64,000 bases of DNA, taken from NCBI GenBank assembly GCA_903918375.1, contig CAIXED010000061.1:39226-103225 (forward strand). The letters are read 5' to 3'. This DNA comes from an uncultured Pseudomonadota bacterium (lineage in GTDB: Bacteria > Pseudomonadota > Gammaproteobacteria > Methylococcales > Methylomonadaceae). The notes under the pieces were generated by a model that saw only the letters and a program-made list of their open reading frames with translations, ran no database searches and was not told where the DNA came from. Below, piece by piece: positions 10,003 through 21,955 of the stretch. A program made the position numbers and the translations under genes. Numbering within the stretch: position 1 is the first letter of the stretch; every line of letters begins with the position of its first letter.

Positions 10003-11777
10003 TCCTCCACTTGCTGTAAATGTGCGGCGGCATCGTTGCGATGAGCCAGCTGTCGAGCGGTTTCTAAAGCAGCGTCCAAATCAAATCCCGGCTCGTAGCT
10101 AATGTTCTTGAGTTGCTGTTGATACAGTTCGGGGTAACGCTGCAAAGTCGTCAAAACCGGATTGGCGGCGGTTTGACCTAAACCGCAATGGCTGTAGTTT
10201 TTCAGCAATTGCGAAATCGCATCCAATTCCACCACATCGCCAGCAGAACCATGACCATTAGCGATTTTATCCAGCTGTTTTTTTAATAAGGAAGTACCGA
10301 CTCGGCATGGGGTACAAAAGCCGCAGCTTTCATGGGCAAAAAAGTCGGTGAAATTTTGGACGATGTCGAGAATCTTGCGTTGCTGATTGAAAACAATAAA
10401 AGAACCACCGGTAGCTAGGTCTTCAAAGGCAATTTGGCGATCAAATTCCTGATTAGAAATAAAACAACCCGACGGGCCACCAATCTGGACGCCCAACACA
10501 TTTTTAGCACCGCAATCGTTGAGTATCTGAGCAATGCTTGTACCAAAGGGATATTCATAAATTCCCGGCTTTTCACAATCGCCACTAATGCTGAGAATTT
10601 TGCTACCAGCCGATTTTTCGGTGCCGACATTAGCAAACCATGCGCCACCGTTAACCACAATCGCTGCAGCGGCTAAAAAGGTTTCGACGTTGTTGACTAC
10701 GGTGGGTTGATTCAAATAGCCGCAACTAACCGGATAGGGTGGTCGATTACGAGGAATACCCGGTTTACCTTCCAAGGATTCAATCAAGGCTGATTCTTCG
10801 CCACAAATATAAGCGCCAGCACCTAAGCGAATTTCAATATCAAACGCCAATCCTTGATTAACAATATTGTCACCCAATAAGCCTTCGTCACGACGTTGCT
10901 GCAAAACCGCGTTGAGTTGCTGGTAAAGATACAGATATTCACCACGCAGATATAAAAAACCTTGTTGAGCGCCAATAATCGCTGCACAAATCGTCATGCC
11001 TTCAAATACTTGGTCGGCATAACGATGCAATAAAACCCGATCTTTAAAGGTGCCAGGCTCGCCTTCGTCGGCATTACAAACCACATAGCGTTGCTGACTG
11101 GTTTCTTCTGCACAAAACTGCCATTTTTGGGCGGTTTTAAATCCCGCGCCGCCTCGACCGCGTAAATCTGATAAATCAATTTCTGCCAAACTGGCGGTTA
11201 AGCCTTTGGCGAACATTGCGTATAAGCCAGTCGATTTTTCAATCGGTGCACTGAGCAATAAATCCACTTTGCAGATTTGATCGGCAACGCTAAATAATTC
11301 TGGCGGCCATTCGCTGATAGGTTTTTGCGCTTCGATGAGCGCTGTAATAGCATCAATGCTGGCATAACTTAGATTTGGCAGGGCATAGCCATTGATTAAA
11401 GCCGCCGGGCCTTGATCACAAAGCCCAGTACAAGAAGTGTTATTTAAGCTGACTAAACCATCGGCACGAACTTGGCCTAACTTTAGCTGCAGTTTTTGTT
11501 CTAAATAAGTGGTTAAATCGGCCTTACCCAACATGCGATCAGTAATCGAGTCGCTGAGTAAAATCTGATAATGGCCTTGTGGTGTTAAATGAAAAAAACT
11601 GTAGAATTCGGCAACAGCGACAATTTGAGTTATGGGGATTTTTAATTCATCAGCCAAATAATCAATGGCTTGAGGAGGAATATGCTGATATTGCTGTTGT
11701 ATTTTTCGCAGTATTTCTAAAAGCCTCTGTGGTTGATAGGCTATTTCGGTTAGCGCCGCTTGCATAAAGTTTTTCAT
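9999..11777 (-). CDS. hoxF: NAD-reducing hydrogenase subunit HoxF (NuoE-like + NuoF-like domains)
   Basis: Thioredoxin-like 2Fe-2S N-domain; LRGRGGAGF, NADEGEPGTFKDR, GAGAYICGEESALIESLEG, ESCGFCTPCRVG. Confidence 0.95.
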   Translation of the reverse strand: MKNFMQAALTEIAYQPQRLLEILRKIQQQYQHIPPQAIDYLADELKIPITQIVAVAEFYSFFHLTPQGHYQILLSDSITDRMLGKADLTTYLEQKLQLKLGQVRADGLVSLNNTSCTGLCDQGPAALINGYALPNLSYASIDAITALIEAQKPISEWPPELFSVADQICKVDLLLSAPIEKSTGLYAMFAKGLTASLAEIDLSDLRGRGGAGFKTAQKWQFCAEETSQQRYVVCNADEGEPGTFKDRVLLHRYADQVFEGMTICAAIIGAQQGFLYLRGEYLYLYQQLNAVLQQRRDEGLLGDNIVNQGLAFDIEIRLGAGAYICGEESALIESLEGKPGIPRNRPPYPVSCGYLNQPTVVNNVETFLAAAAIVVNGGAWFANVGTEKSAGSKILSISGDCEKPGIYEYPFGTSIAQILNDCGAKNVLGVQIGGPSGCFISNQEFDRQIAFEDLATGGSFIVFNQQRKILDIVQNFTDFFAHESCGFCTPCRVGTSLLKKQLDKIANGHGSAGDVVELDAISQLLKNYSHCGLGQTAANPVLTTLQRYPELYQQQLKNISYEPGFDLDAALETARQLAHRNDAAAHLQQVEE

Positions 11778-11810
11778 CGCATCATTACCTGTTTAGGTTG
11801 ACTTCCTTTT

Positions 11811-12272
11811 ATGACTCATTCGAAAAAATCTGTTTTTAAGTCCGCTTTAGATTTTGACGGTCGGCAAATGGCTGTTTGTTTAGCAATGATTGCCGAACAA
11901 AATAAGTTATTAGCCATTGTTAAAACGGCTTTGCCAAGCGATATTGCTAAGTCAGTCAATCACTGCGTCCGCTCTAAGCAACGCTTGCTACTGTATACCG
12001 AATCGGCATCTTGGGCATCACAACTTCGTTTTTTCCATCAGGCCATACTAAACAAATTAGCCGAAACTGAATATAAAAATATTCAGACTTTACAGGTAAA
12101 AATTCAACCGAAATTATTTGAGCAAAAGTCAGTCCGAATTGCACAACTACCCTCTGCAGATAATATCCGCATGATTCAAGAGCAAGTTAAACACCAAGAA
12201 CAGGATGAGTTAAATCAGGCTTTATTGCGTCTAAGCAATACATTGGAAAAGCGGTTAAAAGCTAATCGCTAA
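11811..12272 (+). CDS. dciA: DUF721/DciA-like protein
   Basis: LPSDIAKSVNHCVRSKQRLLLYTESASWASQLRF resembles DciA fold; located beside lpxC as often seen. Confidence 0.6.
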   Translation: MTHSKKSVFKSALDFDGRQMAVCLAMIAEQNKLLAIVKTALPSDIAKSVNHCVRSKQRLLLYTESASWASQLRFFHQAILNKLAETEYKNIQTLQVKIQPKLFEQKSVRIAQLPSADNIRMIQEQVKHQEQDELNQALLRLSNTLEKRLKANR

Positions 12273-12292
12273 TAACCGCTTTGAGATAGGTT

Positions 12293-13216
12293 CTATGCAG
12301 CAGAAACCAGATTTTGCGCTGAACGCATAAATGAAATAGGGGATTGATTAGCATCAGTAAATGATACTTTTTCCCATGCTTCTGGATTTTCTAATAAGGC
12401 TAGCAATAATTTATTGTTAAGTGCATGACCGGATTTAAAACCTTGATATTCACCAATCAAACTGTGACCGAGCAAATAAAGATCGCCAATCGCATCAAGA
12501 ATTTTATGCTTTACGAATTCATCAGCGTAACGCAAGCCGTCTTCGTTAAGTACGCGATCTTCGTCAACCACGATAGCATTATCTAAACTACCGCCCAAAG
12601 CCAGATTGTTCTCGCGTAAGAATTCAATATCTTTCATAAAGCCGAAGGTTCTGGCGCGACTCACTTCTTTTACAAAGGTTGTCGATGAAAAATCCATCAC
12701 CGCAGTTTTAAGATGCTCAGAGAATGCGGGGTGTTCAAAATCGATAGTGAATGTCACCTTAAAACCATCAAATGGTTCAAATGCCGCCCATTTATCACCA
12801 TCTTCAACCCGAATTGGCTGTTTAATGCGAATGTAATGTTTAGGTGCATCTTGTTCAACAACACCGGCCGATTGTAATAAAAATACGAAAGGACCTGCGC
12901 TACCATCCATGATAGGCACCTCTGGCGCACTGACATCGATAATCGCATTATCAATACCCAAACCAGCAAGTGCAGATAGAAGATGTTCAACGGTAGAAAC
13001 CTTAACGCCATCGCGAACTAGCGTTGTCGATAATTTAGTTTCACCCACATTTTCAGGACGAGCTTCTATAGTAACGGGGGTTTCCAAATCGACACGACGG
13101 AAACAGATACCTGCATTGGGTTCTGCAGGATGCAAAGTTAAATACACTTTGTCACCGGTATGCAAACCAACACCTGTAGCTCTAATTGTGTTTTTTAAGG
13201 TTCTCTGTTTAATCAT
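12293..13216 (-). CDS. lpxC: UDP-3-O-acyl-N-acetylglucosamine deacetylase
   Basis: [55 protein letters not shown]. Confidence 0.98.
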   Translation of the reverse strand: MIKQRTLKNTIRATGVGLHTGDKVYLTLHPAEPNAGICFRRVDLETPVTIEARPENVGETKLSTTLVRDGVKVSTVEHLLSALAGLGIDNAIIDVSAPEVPIMDGSAGPFVFLLQSAGVVEQDAPKHYIRIKQPIRVEDGDKWAAFEPFDGFKVTFTIDFEHPAFSEHLKTAVMDFSSTTFVKEVSRARTFGFMKDIEFLRENNLALGGSLDNAIVVDEDRVLNEDGLRYADEFVKHKILDAIGDLYLLGHSLIGEYQGFKSGHALNNKLLLALLENPEAWEKVSFTDANQSPISFMRSAQNLVSAA

Positions 13217-13243
13217 GAATACTGATAAATAGGAATAAAGATC

Positions 13244-13278
13244 GGAAAGTCTATCATAATTTCAACGATAGACTTTCC
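13244..13278. terminator. Perfect 12-bp stem hairpin between ftsZ and lpxC
   Basis: GGAAAGTCTATC...GATAGACTTTCC; no strong T-run seen. Confidence 0.45.
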
Positions 13279-13309
13279 CACCGTGGCGATTTAGCCTGCT
13301 TTTAACAGC

Positions 13310-14470
13310 TTAATCGGCCTGACGTCTTAAGAATGCAGGCACATCTAAGTAATCCAAATCAACTTCCATTCCTCTCGGCTGAGCACCAAAGCGAGTTTCG
13401 CGTGTTGATTCTTGTTTTTGCTGACGAATCACAGTTGGTTTATCCAATTGATCGTAATTCACTTCACCAGCAACTACTTTTTTTACCAAGTTAACTGGAG
13501 CATTAACTTTGTTTTTTTCACCTATACCCGTAGCAACAACAGTAACTTTTAATTCGTTGCCCATATTTGGGTTAACCGCCATGCCGATCTTAATGTCTGC
13601 CTCATCAGATGCAAAAGAGTGCATGATGCCACCGATTTCATCAAATTCATTAAGACCCAAATCACCATTTGAAGTGACATTAACCAAAATGCCGCGCGCA
13701 CCTTGCAAGTTAATATCTTCTAACAATGGACAAGCAATCGCTTTCTCAGCCGCTAAACGCGCACGGTTTTCACCAGTTGCAACGCCTGTTCCCATAATCG
13801 CACTACCGTTGTTTGTCATGACGGTTCTAACGTCGGCAAAGTCAACGTTCATTAAACCTGGGTGAGTAATTAACTCGGTAATACCTTGGACAGCGTCCAA
13901 CAAGACATCATTAGCAACACGGAACGATTCAACTAATGAACGGTTGTTACCCAAAGTAGGCAACAACTTTTGATTTGGAATAATGATCAAAGAATCAACC
14001 AATTTTTCCAATTCACGAAGACCCGCTTCGGCAACACCTTTTTTCTTTGTGCCTTCGAAGTCAAATGGCTTAGAAACCACCGCAACCGTTAAAACACCTA
14101 ATTCTTTAGCCACTTCAGCAAATACAGTAATCGCCCCAGTACCTGTTCCACCGCCCATACCTGCGGTTAAAAACACCATATCAGCGCCATCAATCACTTC
14201 GCGAATGCGGTCACGATTTTCTTCTGCAGCCGCACGACCCACTTCAGGACGAGTGCCTGCACCCAGACCTTTAGTCAACTCGACCCCTAACTGCACAACG
14301 GTATCAACCGTCATTTGACGAAGGGCTTGAGCGTCAGTATTGGCACAAATGAATTGCACTCCCTCAATACCGCCATTAACCATGTGATTAACCGCGTTAC
14401 CGCCCCCACCGCCAACGCCAATAACCTTAATTACCGCATTGCCGCTATTATCCAATAATTCAAATTTCAT
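13310..14470 (-). CDS. ftsZ: Cell division protein FtsZ
   Basis: GGGGGNAVNHM, GGGTGTGA, C-terminal DYLDVPAFLRRQAD; ATG at 14470 chosen. Confidence 0.98.
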   Translation of the reverse strand: MKFELLDNSGNAVIKVIGVGGGGGNAVNHMVNGGIEGVQFICANTDAQALRQMTVDTVVQLGVELTKGLGAGTRPEVGRAAAEENRDRIREVIDGADMVFLTAGMGGGTGTGAITVFAEVAKELGVLTVAVVSKPFDFEGTKKKGVAEAGLRELEKLVDSLIIIPNQKLLPTLGNNRSLVESFRVANDVLLDAVQGITELITHPGLMNVDFADVRTVMTNNGSAIMGTGVATGENRARLAAEKAIACPLLEDINLQGARGILVNVTSNGDLGLNEFDEIGGIMHSFASDEADIKIGMAVNPNMGNELKVTVVATGIGEKNKVNAPVNLVKKVVAGEVNYDQLDKPTVIRQQKQESTRETRFGAQPRGMEVDLDYLDVPAFLRRQAD

Positions 14471-14496
14471 ATTCTCACCCTCTCGCACCACACGAT

Positions 14497-15735
14497 TTAA
14501 AAATTACCCTGAAACCAACTTTTGATTTTTGAAAACAGATCCGTTCCATCTTCATGAATACTCATACCTCGGCCTTTATGATCTTTTCCATATAACAATA
14601 GGCCAACAGCTGTTGAATAAATTGGGTTTTGCACTACATCAGTTAAGCCCGACACATGCAAAGGCACCCCCATACGAACAGGCATATGGAAAATTTCTTC
14701 TGCTAATTCACCCAAACCTTTAACTTGTGAACTACCACCAGTAATGACCATGCCGGCAGCTATTAAATCTTCATAGCCACTACGTCTTAATTCTGCTTGC
14801 ACCAACAACAATAATTCTTCATAACGAGGCTCAACGATTTCCGCTAAATTTTGAGCTGAAATCTTACGCGGCTCACGATCACCAATACTTGGCACATCAA
14901 TCATTTCCTGGGTATCAGCGATTTGCGTCAATGCACAGGCAAAACTACGTTTAATTTGCTCTGCATTTTTGGTCGGTGTCCGCAAAGCAACGGCAATATC
15001 ATTAGTCACTTGATCACCAGCGATGGGAATTACCGCAGTGTGCTTGATTGCACCTTCGGAAAAAATCGCTAAATCGGTGGTCCCGCCACCAATATCAATT
15101 AAGCAAACACCTAAATCTTTTTCGTCGTCAGTTAAAACAGCTGAGCATGAGGCTAATTGCTCTAAAACAATTTCATCAACATCTAAGCCGCATTTACGGA
15201 TACATTTGACGATATTTTGTTCAGCACTGACGCTACTAGTCACCATGTGAACCTTGGCTTCTAAGCGGATACCTGACATACCAATCGGCTCTTTAATACC
15301 TTCTTGCTGATCAATCACAAATTCTTGCGGCAAAATGTGCAGAATTTTTTGATCAGCTGGAATCGCTACGGCACGCGCTGAATCAATCACACGATCAATA
15401 TCGTGTTGAGTGACTTCTTGCTCTCTAATCGCGACAATACCGTGAGAATTTAAGCTCTTGATATGGCTGCCAGCAATGCCGGCAAACACGGACTTAATCT
15501 CGCATCCGGCCATCAATTCCGCTTCTTCTACCGCACGCTGAATTGAATGCACTGTAGATTCCAAATTAACCACAATGCCTCTTTTCAAACCTTTGGATGG
15601 AGCGGTTCCAATCCCAATAATTTCGATTTCATCGCCACCACGGTATTCGCCGACAATAGCCGCCACTTTGGATGTGCCTATATCCAATCCCACTAATAAA
15701 TTTCGATCTGTTTTTTTGGCCATTTCTTTGCTCAA
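14497..15735 (-). CDS. ftsA: Cell division protein FtsA
   Basis: LLVGLDIGTSKVAAIVGE; VCLIDIGGGTTDLAIF; C-terminal KIKSWFQGNF. Confidence 0.98.
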   Translation of the reverse strand: MSKEMAKKTDRNLLVGLDIGTSKVAAIVGEYRGGDEIEIIGIGTAPSKGLKRGIVVNLESTVHSIQRAVEEAELMAGCEIKSVFAGIAGSHIKSLNSHGIVAIREQEVTQHDIDRVIDSARAVAIPADQKILHILPQEFVIDQQEGIKEPIGMSGIRLEAKVHMVTSSVSAEQNIVKCIRKCGLDVDEIVLEQLASCSAVLTDDEKDLGVCLIDIGGGTTDLAIFSEGAIKHTAVIPIAGDQVTNDIAVALRTPTKNAEQIKRSFACALTQIADTQEMIDVPSIGDREPRKISAQNLAEIVEPRYEELLLLVQAELRRSGYEDLIAAGMVITGGSSQVKGLGELAEEIFHMPVRMGVPLHVSGLTDVVQNPIYSTAVGLLLYGKDHKGRGMSIHEDGTDLFSKIKSWFQGNF

Positions 15736-16481
15736 TAAGCGTTTAAATCAGGTTTAGTTTTTGCTGTGACTGCTTTCCAATCAATATTCGTTCCGGGCTT
15801 CCATGTAATCGCGTAGCCGTTGGGATAACGGGTATCGACCGTTTCTATGGCTGCCAACTGTGCCTCGCCCAACTCATCCATGGTTTTTAAAAAACGTTGC
15901 ATACTTTCTAGCGGCGCTTTTCTGCCTAACTGCATTTCCATGCCATTCGCTAATTTAATCCGCCATGCCCGACGTTCATTGACATGAAACTCGGCTAACT
16001 GCATCGATTTATCTCTTAAAACGATGTACACACCCTTCATAATTTCCAGCAATTTCTTTTCTTGTCCTTCTGGCCCTGTCACCAAAGGCAAATTTTTAAA
16101 TGGTTCAATATTGTCAGGTTTCAAAACATCGCCTTCATTATTCAACAAGGCATCTTTACCCCAACGCACCACAGGCTTTTGCTCGGTCACCTTGATATAC
16201 ACGGCATCAGGCCAAACACGTTTTACATCTACATCATCAACCAAAGCCAAATGACTAATCATTTGATGAATAACATTCATATCAGCATGATAAAAACCAC
16301 GCTTCATTTCCGGTGTTAACAACTGTTTCAGCTTATCTTTATCGATATACTGAAATGCGCCTTCAATCTTCACATAGCGAATCGGTTTACTAATCGCATC
16401 TTGACTGTTAAGCCTTGCCCAACCAAACCAAGCTGCAACCAACAACACCAAGCCAACAATGATGACGCTAAATCTCGACAC
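15732..16481 (-). CDS. ftsQ: Cell division protein FtsQ
   Basis: POTRA-type region and position between ftsA and ddl. Confidence 0.93.
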   Translation of the reverse strand: MSRFSVIIVGLVLLVAAWFGWARLNSQDAISKPIRYVKIEGAFQYIDKDKLKQLLTPEMKRGFYHADMNVIHQMISHLALVDDVDVKRVWPDAVYIKVTEQKPVVRWGKDALLNNEGDVLKPDNIEPFKNLPLVTGPEGQEKKLLEIMKGVYIVLRDKSMQLAEFHVNERRAWRIKLANGMEMQLGRKAPLESMQRFLKTMDELGEAQLAAIETVDTRYPNGYAITWKPGTNIDWKAVTAKTKPDLNAY

Positions 16482-17418
16482 CTTGCCCCGCCACGCTGGT
16501 TTCTAAAATTCGCCAGACTAATTGGTTAAACTCGATGCCAGCGGCTTTAGCCGCCATCGGCACTAAACTATGATCGGTCATGCCAGGCACTGTATTGACT
16601 TCAATCAACTGCGAGCGGTCTTGATTATCGATAAACACATCGACTCTAGCCCAACCTTTTACCTGTAAACCGCGACAGGCTTGCACGGCCAAAGCTTGCA
16701 GTTGTTGCTCGCGTTCAGCGCTCAAACCACAAGGACAATGGTACTTGGTGGTATTGGCACGATATTTAGCATCGAAATCGTAAAATTGATTCGGAGTTTC
16801 TAAGCGAATCACCGGCAGTGCTTCACCATCTAATACACCCACCGTATATTCCTGACCTTGCACCCATTGTTCGGCATACACATCGCAATTAAATTGCTTA
16901 GCCACTTGTAAAGCCTCAACCAATTCCTCGCGGTTATTGGCTTTACTCATACCAATACTAGAACCTTCTTGTGCTGGCTTAACAATCACAGGAAAACCCA
17001 GTTGTGCTATGCAAACATCAATATCATCATCAGTTTGCAAGACAAACCATTTTGGGGTTGCCAAACCTAAACCTTGCCAGCAGAGCTTGGTTCGCAATTT
17101 ATCCATGCTCAATGCCGAAGCTAAAACACCAGAACCGGTATAAGGCAATCGCAATACTCCCAAAATTGCCTGTAAAACTCCGTCTTCTCCGCCACGTCCA
17201 TGAATAATATTAAAGACGCGGTCAACTTTAATATTGGCTAATGCATCAATCGGACTGGCGGTTACATCAATCGCTACCACATCAATATCTTGTTGCTGTA
17301 AGGCCTGAAACACCGCATTTCCGCTACGCAAAGAAATCTCTCGTTCTGCGGCAGTTCCGCCCATCAATACAGCGACTTTGCCAAAGTCAGCAGGATTTTT
17401 TATCCGTAATGGTTTCAT
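16468..17418 (-). CDS. ddl: D-alanine--D-alanine ligase
   Basis: VAVLMGGTAAEREISLRSG, HGRGGEDG, EVNTVPGMTDHSLVPMAA. Confidence 0.98.
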   Translation of the reverse strand: MKPLRIKNPADFGKVAVLMGGTAAEREISLRSGNAVFQALQQQDIDVVAIDVTASPIDALANIKVDRVFNIIHGRGGEDGVLQAILGVLRLPYTGSGVLASALSMDKLRTKLCWQGLGLATPKWFVLQTDDDIDVCIAQLGFPVIVKPAQEGSSIGMSKANNREELVEALQVAKQFNCDVYAEQWVQGQEYTVGVLDGEALPVIRLETPNQFYDFDAKYRANTTKYHCPCGLSAEREQQLQALAVQACRGLQVKGWARVDVFIDNQDRSQLIEVNTVPGMTDHSLVPMAAKAAGIEFNQLVWRILETSVAGQGVEI

Positions 17419-18302
17419 GCCTCGTCACCTATCCGACAAACTTCAGTCTGCAAACTGATACCAAATTGTTGCTGCACTTGGGTTTGAATATGTTGAATCA
17501 ATGTTTCAATATCCACCGCGGTGGCATTGCCCTGATTTTCAATAAAATTAGCGTGCTTTTCAGACACCACCGCACCACCGATCCGATAACCTTTTAATCC
17601 GCAAGCTTCGATTAAACGTGCCGCATGATCACCCGCTGGATTTTTAAATACCGAACCACAAGTCGGCTTGTTGGTTGGCTGGCTAGTGTTTCTTTTTTCT
17701 AATAACGCTTTAATCTGTAATTGGCTAACTTGGCTATCACCTTTAGCCAGCTTCAATTGCGCGGCTAAAAACCATTCATCATCAATGCCTTTCACCGAAC
17801 GATAAGCCACTTCAAATTCATGCTTGTTGCGATTAAGGACTTGGCCTTGCTGATTAAGCATTTCTAACTGATCAACAATTTGCCAAGTTTCACCGCCAAA
17901 TGCGCCGGCATTCATTTTCAATGCGCCGCCCATCGTGCCAGGAATGCCAGCCAAAAATTCCGCACCGGTTAAACCTAAATCACTACAAAATCTTGCAACA
18001 TGGGCGCAAGGCACACCGACTTCGACATAAACCCGATCAGTGTCGATTAAGCGCATTTCTTTTAATCGGTTACGGGTATTAATTACCGTGCCACGAATCC
18101 CACCATCACGAACTAATAAATTACTGCCTAAACCGATCCAATAAACCGGCTCACCGTTTGGTAATCCGGCAACAAAATCGATTAAATCGGCTTTGTTTTC
18201 AGGTATATACATACGCTGAGCGGGGCCGCCAACTCGCCAACTGGTGTATTTCGCCAGTGGTTCGTTATTCAGCAATGTGCCTTTATAAGCATGACTAGCC
18301 AT
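17415..18302 (-). CDS. murB: UDP-N-acetylenolpyruvoylglucosamine reductase
   Basis: [50 protein letters not shown]. Confidence 0.97.
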   Translation of the reverse strand: MASHAYKGTLLNNEPLAKYTSWRVGGPAQRMYIPENKADLIDFVAGLPNGEPVYWIGLGSNLLVRDGGIRGTVINTRNRLKEMRLIDTDRVYVEVGVPCAHVARFCSDLGLTGAEFLAGIPGTMGGALKMNAGAFGGETWQIVDQLEMLNQQGQVLNRNKHEFEVAYRSVKGIDDEWFLAAQLKLAKGDSQVSQLQIKALLEKRNTSQPTNKPTCGSVFKNPAGDHAARLIEACGLKGYRIGGAVVSEKHANFIENQGNATAVDIETLIQHIQTQVQQQFGISLQTEVCRIGDEA

Positions 18303-19734
18303 GGCTTAATGCTTCCGCTAATTTAGTCGGCAATTCAGCGGCTATTTGCCCAACATTGCCAGCGCCCATCGTTAGAATCACATCGTCTTTATTAACAATT
18401 CCGGCCAAAATGGTTGGTAAATCGTCACGGTTTTGTACAAATACAGGATCAACTTGTCCACGAACTCGAATCGAACGACTTAAGGCTTTACCGTCAGCGC
18501 CATTAATCGGTGCTTCGCCAGCTGAATAAATATCCAACAAAATCAAGACATCAACGCTGGAAAGCACTTCAACGAAATCTTCAAACAAATCACGAGTACG
18601 GGTATAACGATGCGGTTGAAACACCACGACTTTGCGACGCTCAGGCCATGCTTGACGCAAAGCTTCTAAAGTTGCCGCTAATTCACGAGGATGATGACCA
18701 TAATCATCAACCAAAGTTAATTTGCCGCCATCAAATGCCACATCACCGTTAATTTGGAAACGACGGCCAACACCTTTAAATTCAGCCAAGCTTTTAATAA
18801 TCGCGGCATCATCAACACCCAAAGTGGTTGCAATAGTAATCGCCGCCAAGGCATTGAGCATGTTGTGCCAACCCGGTAAATTCAAAGTCACTTGTAAAGC
18901 TGGCAAAGCGCCCCAACGCAAAACAGTGAAATGGGTGCATAAACCGTCTTGTTGGATATTAATCGCCCGAACGTCAGCAGCTTCGCTGACACCATAAGTT
19001 TTAACCGGCTTGGAAATGTCCGGTAACACTTCACAAACCCCAGCATCATCAATACACATCACCGCCAAACCATAGAATGGCAATTGATGAAGGAACTTAA
19101 TAAAGGTCTCTTTCAAGCGGTTGTAACTGCCACCGTAGGTTTCCATGTGGTCTTGGTCGATGTTGGTGACAATCGCCATCATCGGTTGTAAATACAAAAA
19201 TGAGGCATCACTCTCGTCAGCCTCAGCGACCAGATATTTGCCTAAGCCCAGTTTGGCATTAGCACCCGCACTATTTAAACGACCACCAATCACGAAAGTC
19301 GGATCTAAACCACCTTCAGCTAACATCATGGTGGTTAAACTGGTGGTCGTGGTTTTGCCGTGCGTTCCGGCAACTGCAATACCAAAACGAAACCGCATTA
19401 ATTCCGCCAACATTTCGGCACGAGGAATCACGGGAATCCGGTTTTCATAAGCGGTAGTAATTTCTGGGTTAGTTCTATCAACCGCAGTTGAAGTAACCAC
19501 CACGTCAACATCAACAACATTTTCAGCATGGTGTCCAAAAAAGACTTTGACACCCATTGCTTGCAATCTATCGGTTACCGGCGAAGCTTTAATATCAGAA
19601 CCTGACACGCTATAGCCCAAGTTAGACAACACTTCAGCAATCCCGCTCATGCCGGTGCCACCAACCCCGACAAAATGGATTTTGTCTATGTCACCCAAGG
19701 CTTGATTGGCGATTTGAGTATTAGGCCGATTCAT
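18295..19734 (-). CDS. murC: UDP-N-acetylmuramate--L-alanine ligase
   Basis: [29 protein letters not shown]; start MNRPNTQ preferred. Confidence 0.97.
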   Translation of the reverse strand: MNRPNTQIANQALGDIDKIHFVGVGGTGMSGIAEVLSNLGYSVSGSDIKASPVTDRLQAMGVKVFFGHHAENVVDVDVVVTSTAVDRTNPEITTAYENRIPVIPRAEMLAELMRFRFGIAVAGTHGKTTTTSLTTMMLAEGGLDPTFVIGGRLNSAGANAKLGLGKYLVAEADESDASFLYLQPMMAIVTNIDQDHMETYGGSYNRLKETFIKFLHQLPFYGLAVMCIDDAGVCEVLPDISKPVKTYGVSEAADVRAINIQQDGLCTHFTVLRWGALPALQVTLNLPGWHNMLNALAAITIATTLGVDDAAIIKSLAEFKGVGRRFQINGDVAFDGGKLTLVDDYGHHPRELAATLEALRQAWPERRKVVVFQPHRYTRTRDLFEDFVEVLSSVDVLILLDIYSAGEAPINGADGKALSRSIRVRGQVDPVFVQNRDDLPTILAGIVNKDDVILTMGAGNVGQIAAELPTKLAEALSHG

Positions 19735-20789
19735 CGTGTCGCCTCGGCAATACAAATTTCAGCAACCACTTGGGTTGCTTCAGGTTTTGACATGGTTTTT
19801 GCTGCGTAACTCATAGTGCTTAGTGAATTCATAGTTTGTTGAACAGCTTGGCGTAAGCTGTCAGCATTTAATTGGTTTTGTGGCAATAACAATGCAGCGC
19901 CAGCATCGGCTAAATAACGCGCGTTGGCGGTTTGGTGATCATCAATCGCGTTTTGTAATGGCACAAAAATCGCTGGTAAACCGGCCACGGCTACTTCGCT
20001 GACTGTCATTGCACCAGCGCGACAGATAATCAAATCGGCCCAGTTATAAGCTGCGGCCATATCCTCAATAAAAGCTAAAACCTCAGCGGTTTGTCCCAGC
20101 GCTTGATAGCGTTCTAAAACTTCGGCCTGCATCGCCGCACCGGTTTGGTGTTTGATGCTGAGATTATTCAGTCCGGCTAATGCAGCTGGTACGTTGTCAT
20201 TCAATACTTTCGCACCTTGACTGCCACCCACCACTAAAACTCTCAATTCGCGCTCAGCTGTCCATGCCGATTTTTCTGGCAAATTCTGCAAGGCTTTACG
20301 AAGCGGATTACCGGTGGCTACTGCATTAATTTGTTTAGCAAAACTGGCAGGAAAAGCTTCCAATACTTTGCTGGCCGCTAATTTGACCAATAAACGATTG
20401 GTTGTCCCAGGCACGCGATTTTGTTCGTGAATCACCACCGGAATCCCCAACCATTTGGCCATCAAGCCACCTGGGCCAGCGACAAATCCCCCCATGCCTA
20501 AAACCACATCAGGTTTTCTTTGCTTGAGGATTTTTCTAGCTTGCAAACAAGCTTGTAGCAATTTGAAACCGGCAGTTAATTTCGACATCAAGCCTTTACC
20601 GCGAATGCCTGCCACCGCCAGCCAATCAATCTCGATACCATTAGCGGGAACTACACGACTCTCTAAGCCATTGTGAGTGCCTAACCAACTGACCTGCCAA
20701 CCGCGACCTTGCAATTCTTGAGCAACCGCCAAAGCAGGGAATACATGACCACCGGTGCCGCCAGCCATAATCACGATACGCTGACTCAT
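19731..20789 (-). CDS. murG: Lipid II synthase glycosyltransferase MurG
   Basis: [38 protein letters not shown]. Confidence 0.98.
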   Translation of the reverse strand: MSQRIVIMAGGTGGHVFPALAVAQELQGRGWQVSWLGTHNGLESRVVPANGIEIDWLAVAGIRGKGLMSKLTAGFKLLQACLQARKILKQRKPDVVLGMGGFVAGPGGLMAKWLGIPVVIHEQNRVPGTTNRLLVKLAASKVLEAFPASFAKQINAVATGNPLRKALQNLPEKSAWTAERELRVLVVGGSQGAKVLNDNVPAALAGLNNLSIKHQTGAAMQAEVLERYQALGQTAEVLAFIEDMAAAYNWADLIICRAGAMTVSEVAVAGLPAIFVPLQNAIDDHQTANARYLADAGAALLLPQNQLNADSLRQAVQQTMNSLSTMSYAAKTMSKPEATQVVAEICIAEATR

Positions 20790-21955
20790 GCTTCACTCCC
20801 AACGACTGATGAGCTTCTATTGTTAGCATTCAATTCATACTGAATCCGAAACAACAAAGCCATAGCGCCACACATCACAATCATACTGCCACCGCCATAG
20901 CTCATAAGCGGCAAGGTTAATCCCTTGGTGGGTAACATGCCCATGTTGACCCCCATGTTGATAAAGGCTTGAAATCCAAACCAAATACCTAAACCATAGG
21001 CCACTAAAGCGGAAAATGTTTCGTCGCGTTTTTCGGCTAATTCACCAATCGCAAACGCGCGTAAAACCAAAATGCTAAACAAACCAACGATGGTCATTAC
21101 TCCGACTAAACCTAATTCTTCGCCCAGCACTGAAAATAGAAAATCAGTATGCGCTTCCGGCAAATAGAATAATTTTTGAATTCCATTACCTAAACCAACA
21201 CCCAGAAATTCACCACGACCAAAAGAAATCAAAGCTTGAGTTAACTGAAAACCAGTGTTTCTAGCATCTGCCCAAGGGTCGCTAAAGCTAAGCACGCGAG
21301 CCAATCGATATGGAGACCAATAAACTAAAAATATCGCTGCGAAGCTTAATAACAGGGTCAATACTAAGAATTGGTAAAGACGAGCACCTGCTAAAAACAT
21401 CATGCCCATCGCAATCACCACAATCACGACGACCGAACCAAAATCCGGTTCTAACAATAACAAGCCACAAGCCAAAGAAAGCCAGCCCATAGGTCTGATC
21501 AAACCAATCCCAGAGTGTCGAACATGATCGCTATGTCGAGTGATATATCCCGCCATGTAGACCACAGAAATCAGTTTCATTACTTCAGAAACCTGAACTC
21601 TTAACCCCAAAATAGATAGCCAGCGAATACTGCCATTAACTTTGATGCCAACGCCAGGAATCAAAACAATCAACAATAAAATCACACCGACAATGAACAA
21701 AGGCTTGCCCCATTTCTCCCAAGCTTGAATCGGGGTTTTCATCACAACACCTGAAACCACTAACCCCAAAACAATATGAAAAAATTGCTTAAAGGGATAA
21801 TGCGAAGTGTCATTAGCCATTTTCACGCCTAAATGCAAAGAGGCCGAGATAACCATGACAAAACCAATAATCAACAAACTAAAACAGGCAAACATCAATA
21901 AGCCATCAACGTTTGAGCGAGTTTCGATGCTGAGTAGTTTTGTCGGGTTTAGCAT
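20786..21955 (-). CDS. ftsW: SEDS peptidoglycan glycosyltransferase FtsW
   Basis: Multi-TM; GLGLGNG-type, LPEAHTDFLFSVLGEELG, PLMSYGGGSMI. Confidence 0.97.
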   Translation of the reverse strand: MLNPTKLLSIETRSNVDGLLMFACFSLLIIGFVMVISASLHLGVKMANDTSHYPFKQFFHIVLGLVVSGVVMKTPIQAWEKWGKPLFIVGVILLLIVLIPGVGIKVNGSIRWLSILGLRVQVSEVMKLISVVYMAGYITRHSDHVRHSGIGLIRPMGWLSLACGLLLLEPDFGSVVVIVVIAMGMMFLAGARLYQFLVLTLLLSFAAIFLVYWSPYRLARVLSFSDPWADARNTGFQLTQALISFGRGEFLGVGLGNGIQKLFYLPEAHTDFLFSVLGEELGLVGVMTIVGLFSILVLRAFAIGELAEKRDETFSALVAYGLGIWFGFQAFINMGVNMGMLPTKGLTLPLMSYGGGSMIVMCGAMALLFRIQYELNANNRSSSVVGSEA

